Shown piece by piece: positions 8,189-17,742 of a stretch of DNA of 64,000 nucleotides (position 1 is its first letter; every line of letters begins with the position of its first letter). The position numbers and the translations under genes are program-made. The notes beneath the pieces were generated by a model that was given only the letters and a program-made list of their open reading frames with translations, did no database searches and was not told the DNA's origin. Source of the DNA: Breznakia pachnodae (GTDB taxonomy: Bacteria > Bacillota_I > Bacilli_A > Erysipelotrichales > Erysipelotrichaceae); assembly GCF_030814225.1 (NCBI RefSeq), contig NZ_JAUSUR010000007.1, positions 1 through 64,000 of the forward strand. The letters run 5' to 3'.

Positions 8189-8590
8189 AAAGTTCTCCTT
8201 TTCTTTCGCTTTAGAGTTTCCAATCTTCTTAACAATCCCTTATCTCGTGTTTCATACAGGATCTATGTCCTAATTAGTTTAAATCAGAGTATTCATCAAG
8301 AAGAAGGAAGGGAACGGACTTTTTTTCGAGTTCTTTGACTCATGACTACCCACGTTCTCTCTTGCCTTCACTTTTTCTTCTATATGCCTATAAAAGAAAA
8401 AGCCAAGAGCATCAAACACCCTTAGCATATTTATTACAAGCGGAGAGATTACCCAGAAAAGTAGTCAAGCTACACGGGGCTTTTTACGAGATCAAGTCTC
8501 AAGAAATTATTTCTCCATTTATAATATACTATATTTCTATTTTTTAGAAAAGAAAAAGCTAAGAATAATTGAATAACTCTTAACTTTATA
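8189..8590 (-). ncRNA. Noncoding end of the IS110 element, candidate bridge RNA region
   Basis: About 400 bp upstream of the transposase without a credible gene. IS110 members of this orientation encode their bridge (seek) RNA here. Paired segments are visible, for example CTTTTTCTTC / GAAAAAG around 8379-8403, and a near repeat of AAAAGAAAAAGC at about 8392 and 8547. I cannot assign target and donor loops by eye. Confidence 0.4.
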
Positions 8591-8639
8591 ATACGAGTGA
8601 CTACCCCAATCATTATTTAGCGATACTGAGGGGAAGTCC

Positions 8640-8674
8640 TACTAGATAAGAATAGCAATTGCTATCTTCACCAT
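8640..8674 (-). ncRNA. Antisense RNA start of toxin unit 2, displaced by the IS
   Basis: Copy of the antisense promoter region of unit 1: TTGAAA (8698-8703) and TATAAT (8676-8681) on the minus strand, then the GATAGCAATTGCTATC palindrome. About 100 bp are nearly identical to 6595-6695, including the flanking palindrome. Confidence 0.5.
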
Positions 8675-8734
8675 TATTATATACCAATTTTATAAAATTT
8701 CAACTGCATGTATCATTACCTGCAGTTTTTATTT

Positions 8735-8751
8735 GTGCCGGTCACTGGCAC
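8735..8751. repeat. Element A palindrome, copy 4
   Basis: GTGCCGGTCACTGGCAC, downstream of the gene ending at 8784; same sequence as copy 3 with which it shares ~100 bp of flank. Confidence 0.9.
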
Positions 8752-8783
8752 ATTTGCATAATCCCCTTATAACAAATATATTA

Positions 8784-9524
8784 TCAAATCACACTTTTAA
8801 ACTCTTTTGCTAAAGATTGATAAATTGCCATTTCATCAAGTTCCTTAATTTTAATATTTCGCCATGTGAACGTGCGCACATTATCAATTAGTTTCTTTTT
8901 AATAATTGGATCATAGTTATCCATTCCTTTGCATTCTGATTTTATAGTGTAGAAGTTCTGCAACACTTCATTTAAATATAGATGATCTTCATGGAATCGC
9001 TCGTTGCATTCAAGTAGAAAGCTAGTCGTATTTTTAGTTTTCATACCTTTGCTGAAAACTGACTTTATTTTATTTATTAATCTACTTGCTTCTTTTGCTT
9101 GATACATTTTTGAATACAATAAGAAATGATTTCGAATCCACAAAAAATCATTCACAATCTCCTGTAGTTTTCTAAAATCAAGATTCAAACTTACTATTTC
9201 TGCTTCTTCATCAATTCTGCTTACATCGCTTAGTATGTCAGAAAGTTCATTTGAATATCTTTCTACAATTTTTCTTGCTTCATGCAGTTCATTAATTAAC
9301 GTGTTATAAATCGTCCAACGCATCTCAAATCGTACTTCTCTTTTCATAATATAAACACTGACAATCAAACTCAACGCAGCTCCAATTAGTGAACTTATTA
9401 ATATTATTTCTATATCATTCATGTAATTCCCCAAACCTTTCTTGTATATATAATATTGTACCGAAACAATTACTATATACAAAGGAATTGTATAGTTACT
9501 TTTTCGAATCCTTATTTTTTCCAT
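8784..9524 (-). CDS. Membrane-anchored helical protein, paralogue of the gene at 60275
   Basis: 246 residues: two N-terminal membrane segments (about 13-30 and 40-60) then a long soluble helical domain. Motifs such as EMRWTIYNTLINELHEARKI, IRNHFLLYSKMYQ and LLECN recur in the 245-residue protein at 60275-61012, in the same order. The family is unknown to me. Its presence at the tail of both T4SS clusters suggests a function linked to the transfer apparatus or its host interaction. Ribosome site GAGGTAAAG. Confidence 0.65.
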   Translation of the reverse strand: MEKIRIRKSNYTIPLYIVIVSVQYYIYKKGLGNYMNDIEIILISSLIGAALSLIVSVYIMKREVRFEMRWTIYNTLINELHEARKIVERYSNELSDILSDVSRIDEEAEIVSLNLDFRKLQEIVNDFLWIRNHFLLYSKMYQAKEASRLINKIKSVFSKGMKTKNTTSFLLECNERFHEDHLYLNEVLQNFYTIKSECKGMDNYDPIIKKKLIDNVRTFTWRNIKIKELDEMAIYQSLAKEFKSVI

Positions 9525-9627
9525 CTTTACCTCTATCTATAGACTTCATTGCAAACAAAAACACATAACCTTTTGATTATGCGTTTATTACCTGTGTTCT
9601 ACCTGTCACTACATCCTATTCCAGTTT

Positions 9628-9644
9628 GTGCCACTCACCGGCAC
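9628..9644. repeat. Element A palindrome, copy 5
   Basis: GTGCCACTCACCGGCAC; the inner ACTCACC variant recurs at 30166, 32836, 33051 and 34268. Confidence 0.88.
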
Positions 9645-10020
9645 AATTTACATTGATATTTTAATATTGACGAAAATAAGAGACTGCTTATTACATTTTG
9701 TACGACTTTATTCAAAGTATTAGAACAGAGAAAGTCTCTATATGAAAAGATTATAAATAGTCAAATGTAATTTGAGGGATAGTATTACAGCATTATTGTA
9801 AAGTTCACTGATACTATTAGCAGACTCTTATTTTCAACTTCATTTTACTATAATACAAAATAATTACTAGTGTTTTATTATCAATAACCACCTCTATCTC
9901 ACTTAGCCAATTAGATAAAGGTGGCTATTAATTCAGAACAGCGATTGCCATTCCTATTACTATTATATACATGATTGTTTAAATTTGAAACCATCTTATA
10001 TTTAATCATCTAGTAAAATT
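9645..10020. other. Noncoding stretch with a decayed third toxin-antitoxin unit
   Basis: No intact gene. Around 9962-9990 the minus strand has TTTCAA-N17-TATAAT followed by GGCAATCGC, matching the antisense promoter of units 1 and 2. A hairpin follows (CCACCTCTATCT / AGATAAAGGTGG, about 9888-9924), placed like the shared hairpin of unit 1. No convincing toxin reading frame remains on the plus strand. Confidence 0.4.
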
Positions 10021-10037
10021 GTGCCGGTCACCGGCAC
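10021..10037. repeat. Element A palindrome, copy 6
   Basis: GTGCCGGTCACCGGCAC, perfect, 3' of the gene ending at 10099. Confidence 0.95.
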
Positions 10038-10098
10038 AAATCATTTATTTTAGATATAAGGAAAATTACTTTTCATTATTCTATTTATGTGTATCACT

Positions 10099-10674
10099 TT
10101 ATTCCTTCATTCGTTTTTCAATCCATTGTTGAGGTGTTTTGTTTGAAAATCTATCATTTATTGTATATGCTGATTTCTTTTCAAAATCAATTACTTTCCA
10201 AAAATCCTCAGCTATTAAAAATACTGTCAATTTTTTATATGATGATAAATACTTATGTAATTCAGTAAATTCTTCTAGATCCTTTATATAAAACAAGAAT
10301 TCATCAATAATCAAATAATCATACAAATATAAGTCTTCCCGTTTTAATAAAGTTAAAAGATCATTCTCTTTGTTATAAGGACGAGTGTAATGGAATGTAT
10401 GCGTTCCTTTCAAATTTTCATAATCATTTTTTGCTGAATAAATCAGTGCTTTTAAATTTTCTTGCACATGCAACTTGTTCAAAACTTCTCGCATGAATTT
10501 CGTTTTCCCACTACCTCTTTTTCCTCTCATAAATCTGTAACCACGCTCATATTGTTCATCTTCTGCCAGATCATCAACGGCAATATCTTGAAATGTCCAT
10601 TTCACATCTTCATCTTTTATCACTTTTTTCATCAATTTTCTCGTAGCTTTCGAAAACTCTATTTCCTTATCCAT
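10099..10674 (-). CDS. Small P-loop ATPase, function unknown
   Basis: 191 residues from the ATG at 10674, chosen because AAAGGG sits just before it and the upstream gene's TAA ends at 10676. Walker A RGKRGSGKTKF near residue 55, Walker B LYDYLIIDEFLFY near residue 124. It is short for an AAA or VirB11 ATPase and lacks other motifs that I recognise. It belongs to the tail of the T4SS operon, so a regulatory or assembly ATPase is plausible. Confidence 0.65.
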   Translation of the reverse strand: MDKEIEFSKATRKLMKKVIKDEDVKWTFQDIAVDDLAEDEQYERGYRFMRGKRGSGKTKFMREVLNKLHVQENLKALIYSAKNDYENLKGTHTFHYTRPYNKENDLLTLLKREDLYLYDYLIIDEFLFYIKDLEEFTELHKYLSSYKKLTVFLIAEDFWKVIDFEKKSAYTINDRFSNKTPQQWIEKRMKE

Positions 10675-10675
10675 A

Positions 10676-11176
10676 TTAATCCCTTTCATTGTTTCTTATT
10701 AAATCTTTAATATCAATCTCTTTTTCTGCATATCGTTCAGGATATCCAATTTCTTCTCGTAGTTGTTTATGACAATGTTTCACTATAAGCATGAGAATAC
10801 ATAGCACCAAAAAAATGCTTGTTTCAACCCTTGCTGCACCCGTATCAAATAATCCATGCCATATAACTACAAATGCAATTGCATAAGCCGATGTAAGAGA
10901 TAGTAGTTCAATCATATCTATTAGTCTCTTATGCATTAGGATCGAATGAACTATAAATCCCATTAATATATATAGGAATGAAATTATGAATTCTCTTTGT
11001 AAATCAATCTTCCCTGCTTTGATCATTAAAAAAACATCTTTAATTCCATACATAATGATGGAGCTAACTACTATACCTATTACAATATGTAACAATCCTC
11101 TAAAAGTTCCTAGTATCCAACATAACCATTGCTTCTTTGAAATGCTGGCTAACTTTCTTGTTAACAATTTCTTCAT
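10676..11176 (-). CDS. Polytopic membrane protein of the T4SS operon
   Basis: 166 residues from the ATG at 11176, which has GAGGTG six bases upstream. About four hydrophobic segments (near residues 20-42, 56-74, 86-106, 115-130), then a charged tail (EIGYPERYAEKEIDIKDL). The 193-residue protein at 61031 has a similar topology and position in element B, though sequence likeness is weak. Unknown function. Confidence 0.6.
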   Translation of the reverse strand: MKKLLTRKLASISKKQWLCWILGTFRGLLHIVIGIVVSSIIMYGIKDVFLMIKAGKIDLQREFIISFLYILMGFIVHSILMHKRLIDMIELLSLTSAYAIAFVVIWHGLFDTGAARVETSIFLVLCILMLIVKHCHKQLREEIGYPERYAEKEIDIKDLIRNNERD

Positions 11177-11206
11177 TTCATACACCTCTTATTACTTCAC
11201 AAAATT

Positions 11207-11223
11207 GTGCCGTTGACCGGCAC
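11207..11223. repeat. Element A palindrome, copy 7
   Basis: GTGCCGTTGACCGGCAC; one inner mismatch. Lies in the 50-bp gap between two T4SS-tail genes. Confidence 0.88.
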
Positions 11224-11227
11224 AATT

Positions 11228-11728
11228 TCAATATACGTTATCATGATTACCTTCTGCCAGATAATCCAATTTATAATTTACCTGCAAATACTGTAGTAGC
11301 CACAATACAAACATACATGCCATTGTTAACTGCACTTTATCACTCATAGCAATTGTTTCCTTTGGTATCCCTGCCATAAGGCCAAATAACAAAAATGCAA
11401 ATACTACTTTCAGTAAGATAATACTGATTTTATAAAATAACTGTTTGCGTTCTTTTCGTTTCCTTACCTTCTCATTTGGTGTTTCCTTTATCCTAAAATT
11501 TGTATTATTGATACTTTTTAGTTTTTTACTAAAACCTATATAAGTACTAGCGTTCAATAATATAAATACAACTAACCCTATTACCATCATATATAGTAAA
11601 TTATTGGTTGTTGTTTCTAATGTTGAAATATCAATTAAAAATATCAGTACAAAGAGTACTGTAATCAACTTAAATAAAATTCTTCCTATATTTGAAAATG
11701 TTTCTTTTCTTATCTCTTGTTTATTCAT
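11228..11728 (-). CDS. Membrane protein of the T4SS operon
   Basis: 166 residues, GAAAGGAAAC ribosome site. Four hydrophobic segments in two pairs (about 16-34, 42-63, 100-121, 130-148) separated by a basic loop (KVRKRKERKQ). No family recognised. Lies just downstream of the M23 peptidase gene. Confidence 0.6.
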   Translation of the reverse strand: MNKQEIRKETFSNIGRILFKLITVLFVLIFLIDISTLETTTNNLLYMMVIGLVVFILLNASTYIGFSKKLKSINNTNFRIKETPNEKVRKRKERKQLFYKISIILLKVVFAFLLFGLMAGIPKETIAMSDKVQLTMACMFVLWLLQYLQVNYKLDYLAEGNHDNVY

Positions 11729-11834
11729 ATATGTTTCCTTTCGCTCGTTGCACGAGGGCTTTTAAAAACTTGCTGCGTAGAGCACATAACTCTCTACACA
11801 CCGATGTAGCAGTACTTTATCTATCTTTTAATTA

Positions 11835-12446
11835 TCATTTAAATTCTAAAAATGTTCTTGGTGTTACCCAGTTGATTGTAGAACCTGCATAGACTCCTCC
11901 ATAGTGGACCTCGGCATGCAGATGACTTCCAGTACTATTTCCTGAATGACCTTGCGTTCCAATCACTTGACCTTTTTTCACCATATCACCTGTTTTTACT
12001 GCTACTGTAGCTAAATGTGCATATTGCATATAGTAATCTTGATCTTCATAATAAAACTTCAAAATTACATAATTCCCACCACCACTCGCTACATTATCAA
12101 ACGGGCACCAGTTTCCTAAATATCCACCACTTGGTTCGCAAGTATTGCTTGCTCGATAAACAACTGCATCTGTAAGGGCAATTATCTTTGCTCCATATCC
12201 AGCATCCAAATCCATTCCCATATGCATTCCATCTAAAGCCCGATCTCCTACATCCGAAGTAATTACATAGTTGTCATTTTCATATGGACCTACAAATTCA
12301 CCAGCTGCTGTAATCACCTCTACATTTGTTTCTTCCGCAATACTATTACTATTCCCCTTACCTCCAATTAATACTAAAAAGGAAAAGAGGATAAAGAATA
12401 CAGTGAAAAAGAAAAGAGCAGCTATTTTCTTAACTACCCTTTTCAT
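11835..12446 (-). CDS. M23 (LytM-type) peptidoglycan peptidase of the T4SS
   Basis: 203 residues with one N-terminal membrane segment (about 8-28) and an extracellular M23 domain. The zinc ligands are visible as HMGMD (HxxxD) near residue 77 and HLHAEVH near residue 178. An insertion with two Cys (CEPSGG...NWCPF) is shared with the peptidase at 61664. In conjugation such enzymes (VirB1/CwlT/TcpG role) open the cell wall for the channel. The ATG overlaps the upstream stop, so it is translationally coupled to the VirB6-like gene. Confidence 0.88.
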   Translation of the reverse strand: MKRVVKKIAALFFFTVFFILFSFLVLIGGKGNSNSIAEETNVEVITAAGEFVGPYENDNYVITSDVGDRALDGMHMGMDLDAGYGAKIIALTDAVVYRASNTCEPSGGYLGNWCPFDNVASGGGNYVILKFYYEDQDYYMQYAHLATVAVKTGDMVKKGQVIGTQGHSGNSTGSHLHAEVHYGGVYAGSTINWVTPRTFLEFK

Positions 12447-14905
12447 TCATCTTCCTCAAAACCACTTGAATCATCATTTTCTATTTTTCTTATAAATTCA
12501 TCAAGTTTACTTTTTGTTTCTTTTGACTTCTCTGCTCGTTTTCTTACAATTGGTTCATCTCGTCTATTTTCGGAAGAATTCCTTTTGCTTGTGATATCCG
12601 GACTTCCATTATACGTTGATGTTTGGATTATATCTTCATGGTGCTTATCAATATCAACTGGATCATCGTAGTATTCGTTATCATCCAGCAATTCATTTCC
12701 AACATCTCCAATACTAGAATCATCTTCTTCTGATAAATCTACAGGATCATGTTGAGCTTGTTTCTTTTGCATCATCTTATCGAACTCTGCATTTAAATCA
12801 TAGTCATCTAGATCGACTTCCTCTTCACTAGCACTTACCTGATCAACACTACTACTTCCATTTTTATCAACTGCATTTTCATCTGTTTCATTTGATGTTG
12901 TCGTTGATGCAGTAGAATCATCATCAGATGCTTCATCACCATCTACTTCTTCATCTTCGCCAGTTTTTGAAATTGCACTTCCTTCTTTTGTTTCTTCATC
13001 GTCCGTTGTTTCATCTTGATCTGAATGTTGTTTTGCTGATGAGTCATCTTCTACCTCTTCATCAACCGCATCATCATTACCGTCTTCATATTCCCCTAAA
13101 TCATCACTACCTACTTTATCTAGACTTGAGGATCCTCCATCGCTGTCACCATCTTCATCTTCGTCCCCATCTTCATCATTTTTGCTACCAAGTCGAGGGA
13201 ATTGTTCTTTTGCATTCTCCAGCAATTGGCTAGGTGTCATATCTCCACCAGTGAAGCGAGCAATGGTACTGACAACTCCTGCACCATCTCCCCCAAAGGT
13301 AGCTAACACTTTTTGTAGTAACATTGGTGCATTCTTTCCTGCCATAATCATCGCAAATAATATAACTGCATCAAATGGTAACACAACTAACAACCCCGCG
13401 CTTTGACTACTCAATGTATTGATCAACTGAATCATCATAAATATAATCACAACCAATACCACCTTCGATAAGGCCGCAATAATCATCCATATAAAGCGAT
13501 TCACAAACCACATGAGCGCATTTCGCTTATCAGGGTCAAATACCACCCGAATGAGTGCATACAGGCTCACTGATAGCAGTATCTCCTTCAAAATAGATAC
13601 TGCCAATACTGCCATACACGCAATAATGATAACTCCAGCAATTAATATACGGTGTACAAAAAAGAAGAATGATAATAATAAAATCATAAGCGACGATGCC
13701 CAGTTATAAATTACCGCAGTACTTCCATAGTACTTTCGTTCATTCTGGGTATTCGACTTACTTGGATCTTCTAATAAAATTCGAAACCTTGCATACTGCA
13801 AATCTGCAGAGTTGTTTTCCCACATCTCTTGTGCATTGCTTTGTGCACTATCAATATTACCCATGAGGCTTTCTCCAAAGTCTGCATTGTAATCTTTACT
13901 TGGTGCTGCAATATCACTTACCCCGGTTACCCCAAAGTGACGTAATCGAAATCCTTGTAACTGCATAACATCAAACAACATTCGTTTTACTTGAATCTCA
14001 TATTCATCACTTGCTCCTGTATCACTATAACTTTCATCAAACTTTGTCATTTCTGTGACGGTTTCCGTTAAAAAAGACATTGCTGTAGATTCAATATAAT
14101 CCATCGTCGGTTTTCCATATCTTGCGACACCATACACTAATACAGCACTCAGTGCACAAGATAGAATAATCTGTAGAATCCCTTTTGCACCATGTATATT
14201 TTTGAATGATGCCAAGAGTCGCTTGAAAATTGCAAATACTGTAAAAAAGATAAGCAATTTTAGAAAAATAGAATTTGGATTGCTCCAATCAAAAATTGCA
14301 TTATCAATGACATCAAATACCCCTCTTACTGCATCACTCCAAAACTCCGCAACTGCTGCATTGAATACAAGAAAGGTCACAACTGTAATCGCAGCACCAA
14401 TCATTTCAATGAGTGATATTACTACCCGCATAATATGCATAATGATGGTTTCACCATCTAACAAATCGATATCATATGCAATTCCAGTCTGTGCTGAATT
14501 CGAAAAGTTTTTTATATAATCTTCGTTCTTTTCTTTTTCACGCACAGTATCATTGAGTGAATAGAGAGCACCTTTTATAAACTGTGGTGTATCTGAACTT
14601 GCTTTTCTATCTTCTTTACATTGTTCATAATCAGAACTCCCTTCTCCATAAATCATACAGGAGTCTTTCATAATTTCTGAACCTACTTCTCCATGCGTAT
14701 CATCACTACTTTCAGTGTCGCTTTTGTCATCGCCACTTTCTTTTTTCTCTTCACGTACTATTGCCTGTTCATTAGCGGTTATTTGTGTGGCTCCAATCGT
14801 TGATGAAAATATAGGAATCAATATCAGGAAAACAAAAAATATAGACAATAGTCGTTTTTTAGTTGAAAGAATTTTTGTCGAAGAAATTGATTTCTTATCC
14901 ATCAT
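12443..14905 (-). CDS. VirB6/TcpH-like polytopic channel protein (CD3337/EF1877-type)
   Basis: 820 residues from ATG 14905, which has AAGG in place and overlaps the VirB4 stop by 11 bp. A cleavable signal (LLSIFFVFLILIPIFSS), a charged extracellular segment, then many hydrophobic segments between about residues 145 and 560. The final ~230 residues are an extremely acidic D/E/S-rich tail with a basic end. This domain order matches the large membrane proteins next to VirB4 in Gram-positive conjugative elements. It probably forms the inner part of the transfer channel. Confidence 0.8.
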   Translation of the reverse strand: MMDKKSISSTKILSTKKRLLSIFFVFLILIPIFSSTIGATQITANEQAIVREEKKESGDDKSDTESSDDTHGEVGSEIMKDSCMIYGEGSSDYEQCKEDRKASSDTPQFIKGALYSLNDTVREKEKNEDYIKNFSNSAQTGIAYDIDLLDGETIIMHIMRVVISLIEMIGAAITVVTFLVFNAAVAEFWSDAVRGVFDVIDNAIFDWSNPNSIFLKLLIFFTVFAIFKRLLASFKNIHGAKGILQIILSCALSAVLVYGVARYGKPTMDYIESTAMSFLTETVTEMTKFDESYSDTGASDEYEIQVKRMLFDVMQLQGFRLRHFGVTGVSDIAAPSKDYNADFGESLMGNIDSAQSNAQEMWENNSADLQYARFRILLEDPSKSNTQNERKYYGSTAVIYNWASSLMILLLSFFFFVHRILIAGVIIIACMAVLAVSILKEILLSVSLYALIRVVFDPDKRNALMWFVNRFIWMIIAALSKVVLVVIIFMMIQLINTLSSQSAGLLVVLPFDAVILFAMIMAGKNAPMLLQKVLATFGGDGAGVVSTIARFTGGDMTPSQLLENAKEQFPRLGSKNDEDGDEDEDGDSDGGSSSLDKVGSDDLGEYEDGNDDAVDEEVEDDSSAKQHSDQDETTDDEETKEGSAISKTGEDEEVDGDEASDDDSTASTTTSNETDENAVDKNGSSSVDQVSASEEEVDLDDYDLNAEFDKMMQKKQAQHDPVDLSEEDDSSIGDVGNELLDDNEYYDDPVDIDKHHEDIIQTSTYNGSPDITSKRNSSENRRDEPIVRKRAEKSKETKSKLDEFIRKIENDDSSGFEEDE

Positions 14906-17315
14906 AAATACCTTCACTTTCCACAGCATAATTATCAAACATCAGGGTATCTTGTTTGGGTATTATCTTTTTGTCGACTTCTCCAACTTTTACTTTCAGT
15001 GTTGAGAATGCATCTGCGAATACATCCAACATTTCATTACGGACCATACTTTTTCGCTTATTGTAATCTTCAAGGATAAATACATACTTTTTATCAGGAT
15101 CTGCACCTTCTTGTTTCGTACGGTCTTGTAATGCATCCTTGATTGTCTCATTACCTTCCAGACCCATCTCACGCATAATGTATTCAATCTCTTCGCTAGA
15201 GCGAATAGATCCTACATATTTATCACCTGTATTATTTAAAATACTTGCGGAAATATCACTGAGTGATTGCGCAATAATGTATAAGTGCACAAACCAGCTA
15301 CGCACTTGTCGATTTGCATGCTCTACAATTGCTTCTCCACCATCTATTTCCTTGTATACTTTATATTCATCAAATACTAACTGCTTTTCTTCTCCAGCAA
15401 AGCGCTTCATGAACCCATTGATTATATTTTGTACTCTTGATAACACAACTGAGAAGACTGCACGTTCCAATCGGTTTGGATCAAACCGATCATTTGCTTC
15501 TCTTTTAGGTGGTATCTTATCAAAGGTTACTAGGTTGTACATCTTATTCAAGTTGAATGCTTCATCAAACGTTGTGTGTTCATCACTGAAAAATAAACGT
15601 CCCATCGAGTCTTCTCGTAGTGTAAGTAATTCCTTTGCGACCATTGGTTCAATTTCCATTAGCTTATATTCAATCAGATACGTAAAGCTAAGTTTCTTTA
15701 TTTTTCCTAATTGTAAATCTGTAATCATTGCACGATGTGCTTCTTCTACTTTCTGGAAAATACCTTCATGATGCATGTTGACTGCACGAAGCAAGGAATC
15801 CACATCTTTCTTTGCCTGCGAATAAGCTTCATTGATATTTTCATTAATCAAATATGCATCAAACATTCCATTCTGACAATCAGGAGAACCAATAATTAAG
15901 TGAGACGCCATATCACCTAACAGTTCTACCTTTTTAAGGCGATCGCCTTTTGGATCCACACAGAGGGTTCGCATACCTCGAAAGACCATATAGGTAAATA
16001 CTCGATTATCTGCCTGCTGGGTTTTCCCACCTCCAGACTCTCCAGCATAAGCAGTTGTGGAACAGTGGGTACCTGTTGCACCTTCTTCAAATACTTTCGA
16101 TATATCATAGAGAATTGGTATTCTTCCCGGCTTTGTGAAGGTTTCTACAAAGCCTTCATGCTCTTCACCAATAAATAATCCGCCTAACCAGTTGTATTGG
16201 CAAAAGTAAGCTACATCTGTAAGCTGTGTGTATTTTGTAAACACGCTACGATATGGCATCAGGTTGTTTGCCAATTTTAATTGATCACCATATTCGACGG
16301 ATAAATTCATTTTACCTTCCATCAGGATACGTAGTTGATCACTGTATCGTTCCAGGTTCTTTTCCCTCTTGGAATACAATCTAAAAAAGAGCTGCCAACG
16401 AATCTTTGACTTCTCAATTGATTCATCTACATTCTCTCCTACTTTTGCGATTGCAATTGCTTTTACACCTTCTTTATCGATACGATCACTCAAACTTGTA
16501 TAACGCTCTGTCTTTTTGATAGTATCCTGTTTCTTTCCAGCCATGTTCTTTTTAAATTCTCTGGTATGCTCTAAATCAAACTTTACGATGGTATCAACTG
16601 GAAAACTTTCTAGCTGCAAACAGTTAATGACATCATCCGTATAATTCTTACTACTGATTTTTTTCTTGTTGAATTTAGAAGCTACAAACGTTCTGGAATA
16701 CAATGTTTCTTTTTTATGATCCATTGTTTCATATTCATACACTAATTTTGATGGGTCCACATCTGGCCGAACATAATAATCATAGACTGGTTTCTCAGTT
16801 GGAATCGCCAGATAGTTCTGTAGTCCAAGCAACTCTTTTTCATCTACTACACGTTTTACATCTAGACCTTTTTGTTTGATTTTCTTGAAAATCTGTTTTT
16901 CATATAACTTGAATCGTTCCATCATACGTTTATCGTATGGCACGTTTTCATCAACTGTAAACATCTTCACTCGCTTGCGATGTTTCAATTCCTCTCTTCC
17001 ATCACAAAGTACAAAATAAAGGTCATAACGAAATCGCTTGTGTTTCTTTAGAATCTTCTCAAGAGAAAATAGCATTTGACCTGCTAAATCTCTGAAACCA
17101 TCATGTCCATACTTTTCGAAATTATCCAAATAAAATTGTAAGATTTTCTTGTTATCAATTCCTCTTGGTCGAATTAAGAAATAACCTGGCATATTAATAT
17201 TAAGAATCAACTTTTTCATCAATTCTACCAGATCACTTTTTTGCGTTTTCTCTGAATAGAGTGAGTTCTTTGGTTTGATTAGATAATTATAAGTCATAAC
17301 ACCATAGTTACTCAT
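14895..17315 (-). CDS. VirB4-like T4SS ATPase
   Basis: 806 residues from the ATG at 17315; the longer frame would overlap the upstream gene. The N-terminal half is the VirB4 adaptor region; Walker A AGESGGGKTQQ is near residue 430, with TLCVDPKGDRL just after and a Walker B-like KQLVFDEYKVYKE near residue 660. It powers conjugative secretion. It follows TcpC-, TcpD- and TcpE-like genes and precedes the VirB6-like gene, the order of pCW3 and Tn916-type systems. The C-terminal part of a second VirB4 lies at the right end of the window. Confidence 0.9.
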   Translation of the reverse strand: MSNYGVMTYNYLIKPKNSLYSEKTQKSDLVELMKKLILNINMPGYFLIRPRGIDNKKILQFYLDNFEKYGHDGFRDLAGQMLFSLEKILKKHKRFRYDLYFVLCDGREELKHRKRVKMFTVDENVPYDKRMMERFKLYEKQIFKKIKQKGLDVKRVVDEKELLGLQNYLAIPTEKPVYDYYVRPDVDPSKLVYEYETMDHKKETLYSRTFVASKFNKKKISSKNYTDDVINCLQLESFPVDTIVKFDLEHTREFKKNMAGKKQDTIKKTERYTSLSDRIDKEGVKAIAIAKVGENVDESIEKSKIRWQLFFRLYSKREKNLERYSDQLRILMEGKMNLSVEYGDQLKLANNLMPYRSVFTKYTQLTDVAYFCQYNWLGGLFIGEEHEGFVETFTKPGRIPILYDISKVFEEGATGTHCSTTAYAGESGGGKTQQADNRVFTYMVFRGMRTLCVDPKGDRLKKVELLGDMASHLIIGSPDCQNGMFDAYLINENINEAYSQAKKDVDSLLRAVNMHHEGIFQKVEEAHRAMITDLQLGKIKKLSFTYLIEYKLMEIEPMVAKELLTLREDSMGRLFFSDEHTTFDEAFNLNKMYNLVTFDKIPPKREANDRFDPNRLERAVFSVVLSRVQNIINGFMKRFAGEEKQLVFDEYKVYKEIDGGEAIVEHANRQVRSWFVHLYIIAQSLSDISASILNNTGDKYVGSIRSSEEIEYIMREMGLEGNETIKDALQDRTKQEGADPDKKYVFILEDYNKRKSMVRNEMLDVFADAFSTLKVKVGEVDKKIIPKQDTLMFDNYAVESEGIYDG

Positions 17316-17337
17316 TAAATTATCTTCTATATACACC

Positions 17338-17721
17338 TTACCTACATGCATGCATATACACAACTCCTTTCACTTTCTTTGAAAGATAATGTTCTCTTCC
17401 ATCACTTCCATAAATACATTTTAATTTTCGAATTCTTGTATAGTAAAATTTCTCTATACTGGTTCTTCCAGTTTCTTCATCACGCTCACTACTAAAATGA
17501 GAGAAAATCATCATCCCTACAAAACTGAGTGTAAACGAAAGAAAGAACATGATATTACCGAGTAAGAGTGCAAGTGGAATTCCAAACACAATGGTTCCAG
17601 CAATCGTTCCTACTGTACATGCAAGAAATGGTAACCAACCTTCAAACTCAAGAGCAATGATGGGAATTACAATCTTTTGCTTATAATCTTCTACACAAGC
17701 ATAATTATAAGAATTTTTCAT
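17338..17721 (-). CDS. TcpE-like conjugation membrane protein
   Basis: 127 residues. Two adjacent membrane segments (about residues 28-48 and 52-72) followed by a soluble basic tail containing EKFYYTRIRKLKCIYG. Size, topology and place directly before VirB4 match TcpE/PrgI-type partners. GAGGAGG ribosome site. Confidence 0.72.
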   Translation of the reverse strand: MKNSYNYACVEDYKQKIVIPIIALEFEGWLPFLACTVGTIAGTIVFGIPLALLLGNIMFFLSFTLSFVGMMIFSHFSSERDEETGRTSIEKFYYTRIRKLKCIYGSDGREHYLSKKVKGVVYMHACR

Positions 17722-17742
17722 CCCTGTATCTCCTCCTCATCC

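Larger units (their letters stand above)
6890..8590 (-). mobile_element. IS110-family insertion (ends approximate)
   Basis: The second toxin unit reads as one copy of the first if the DNA from just after 6890 to about 8590 is removed. It contains the IS110 transposase and ~400 bp of upstream noncoding sequence. IS110 elements lack terminal inverted repeats, so exact ends cannot be read; an empty-site comparison is needed. Confidence 0.65.

Noticed and set aside
8335..8547. 70-codon plus-strand frame in the IS110 noncoding end
   Set aside because: No ribosome site and a biased composition; this position is where IS110 elements keep their bridge RNA.
12928..13233. His/Leu-rich plus-strand frame
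   Set aside because: Reverse complement of the Asp/Glu/Ser-rich tail of the VirB6-like protein; a composition artefact.
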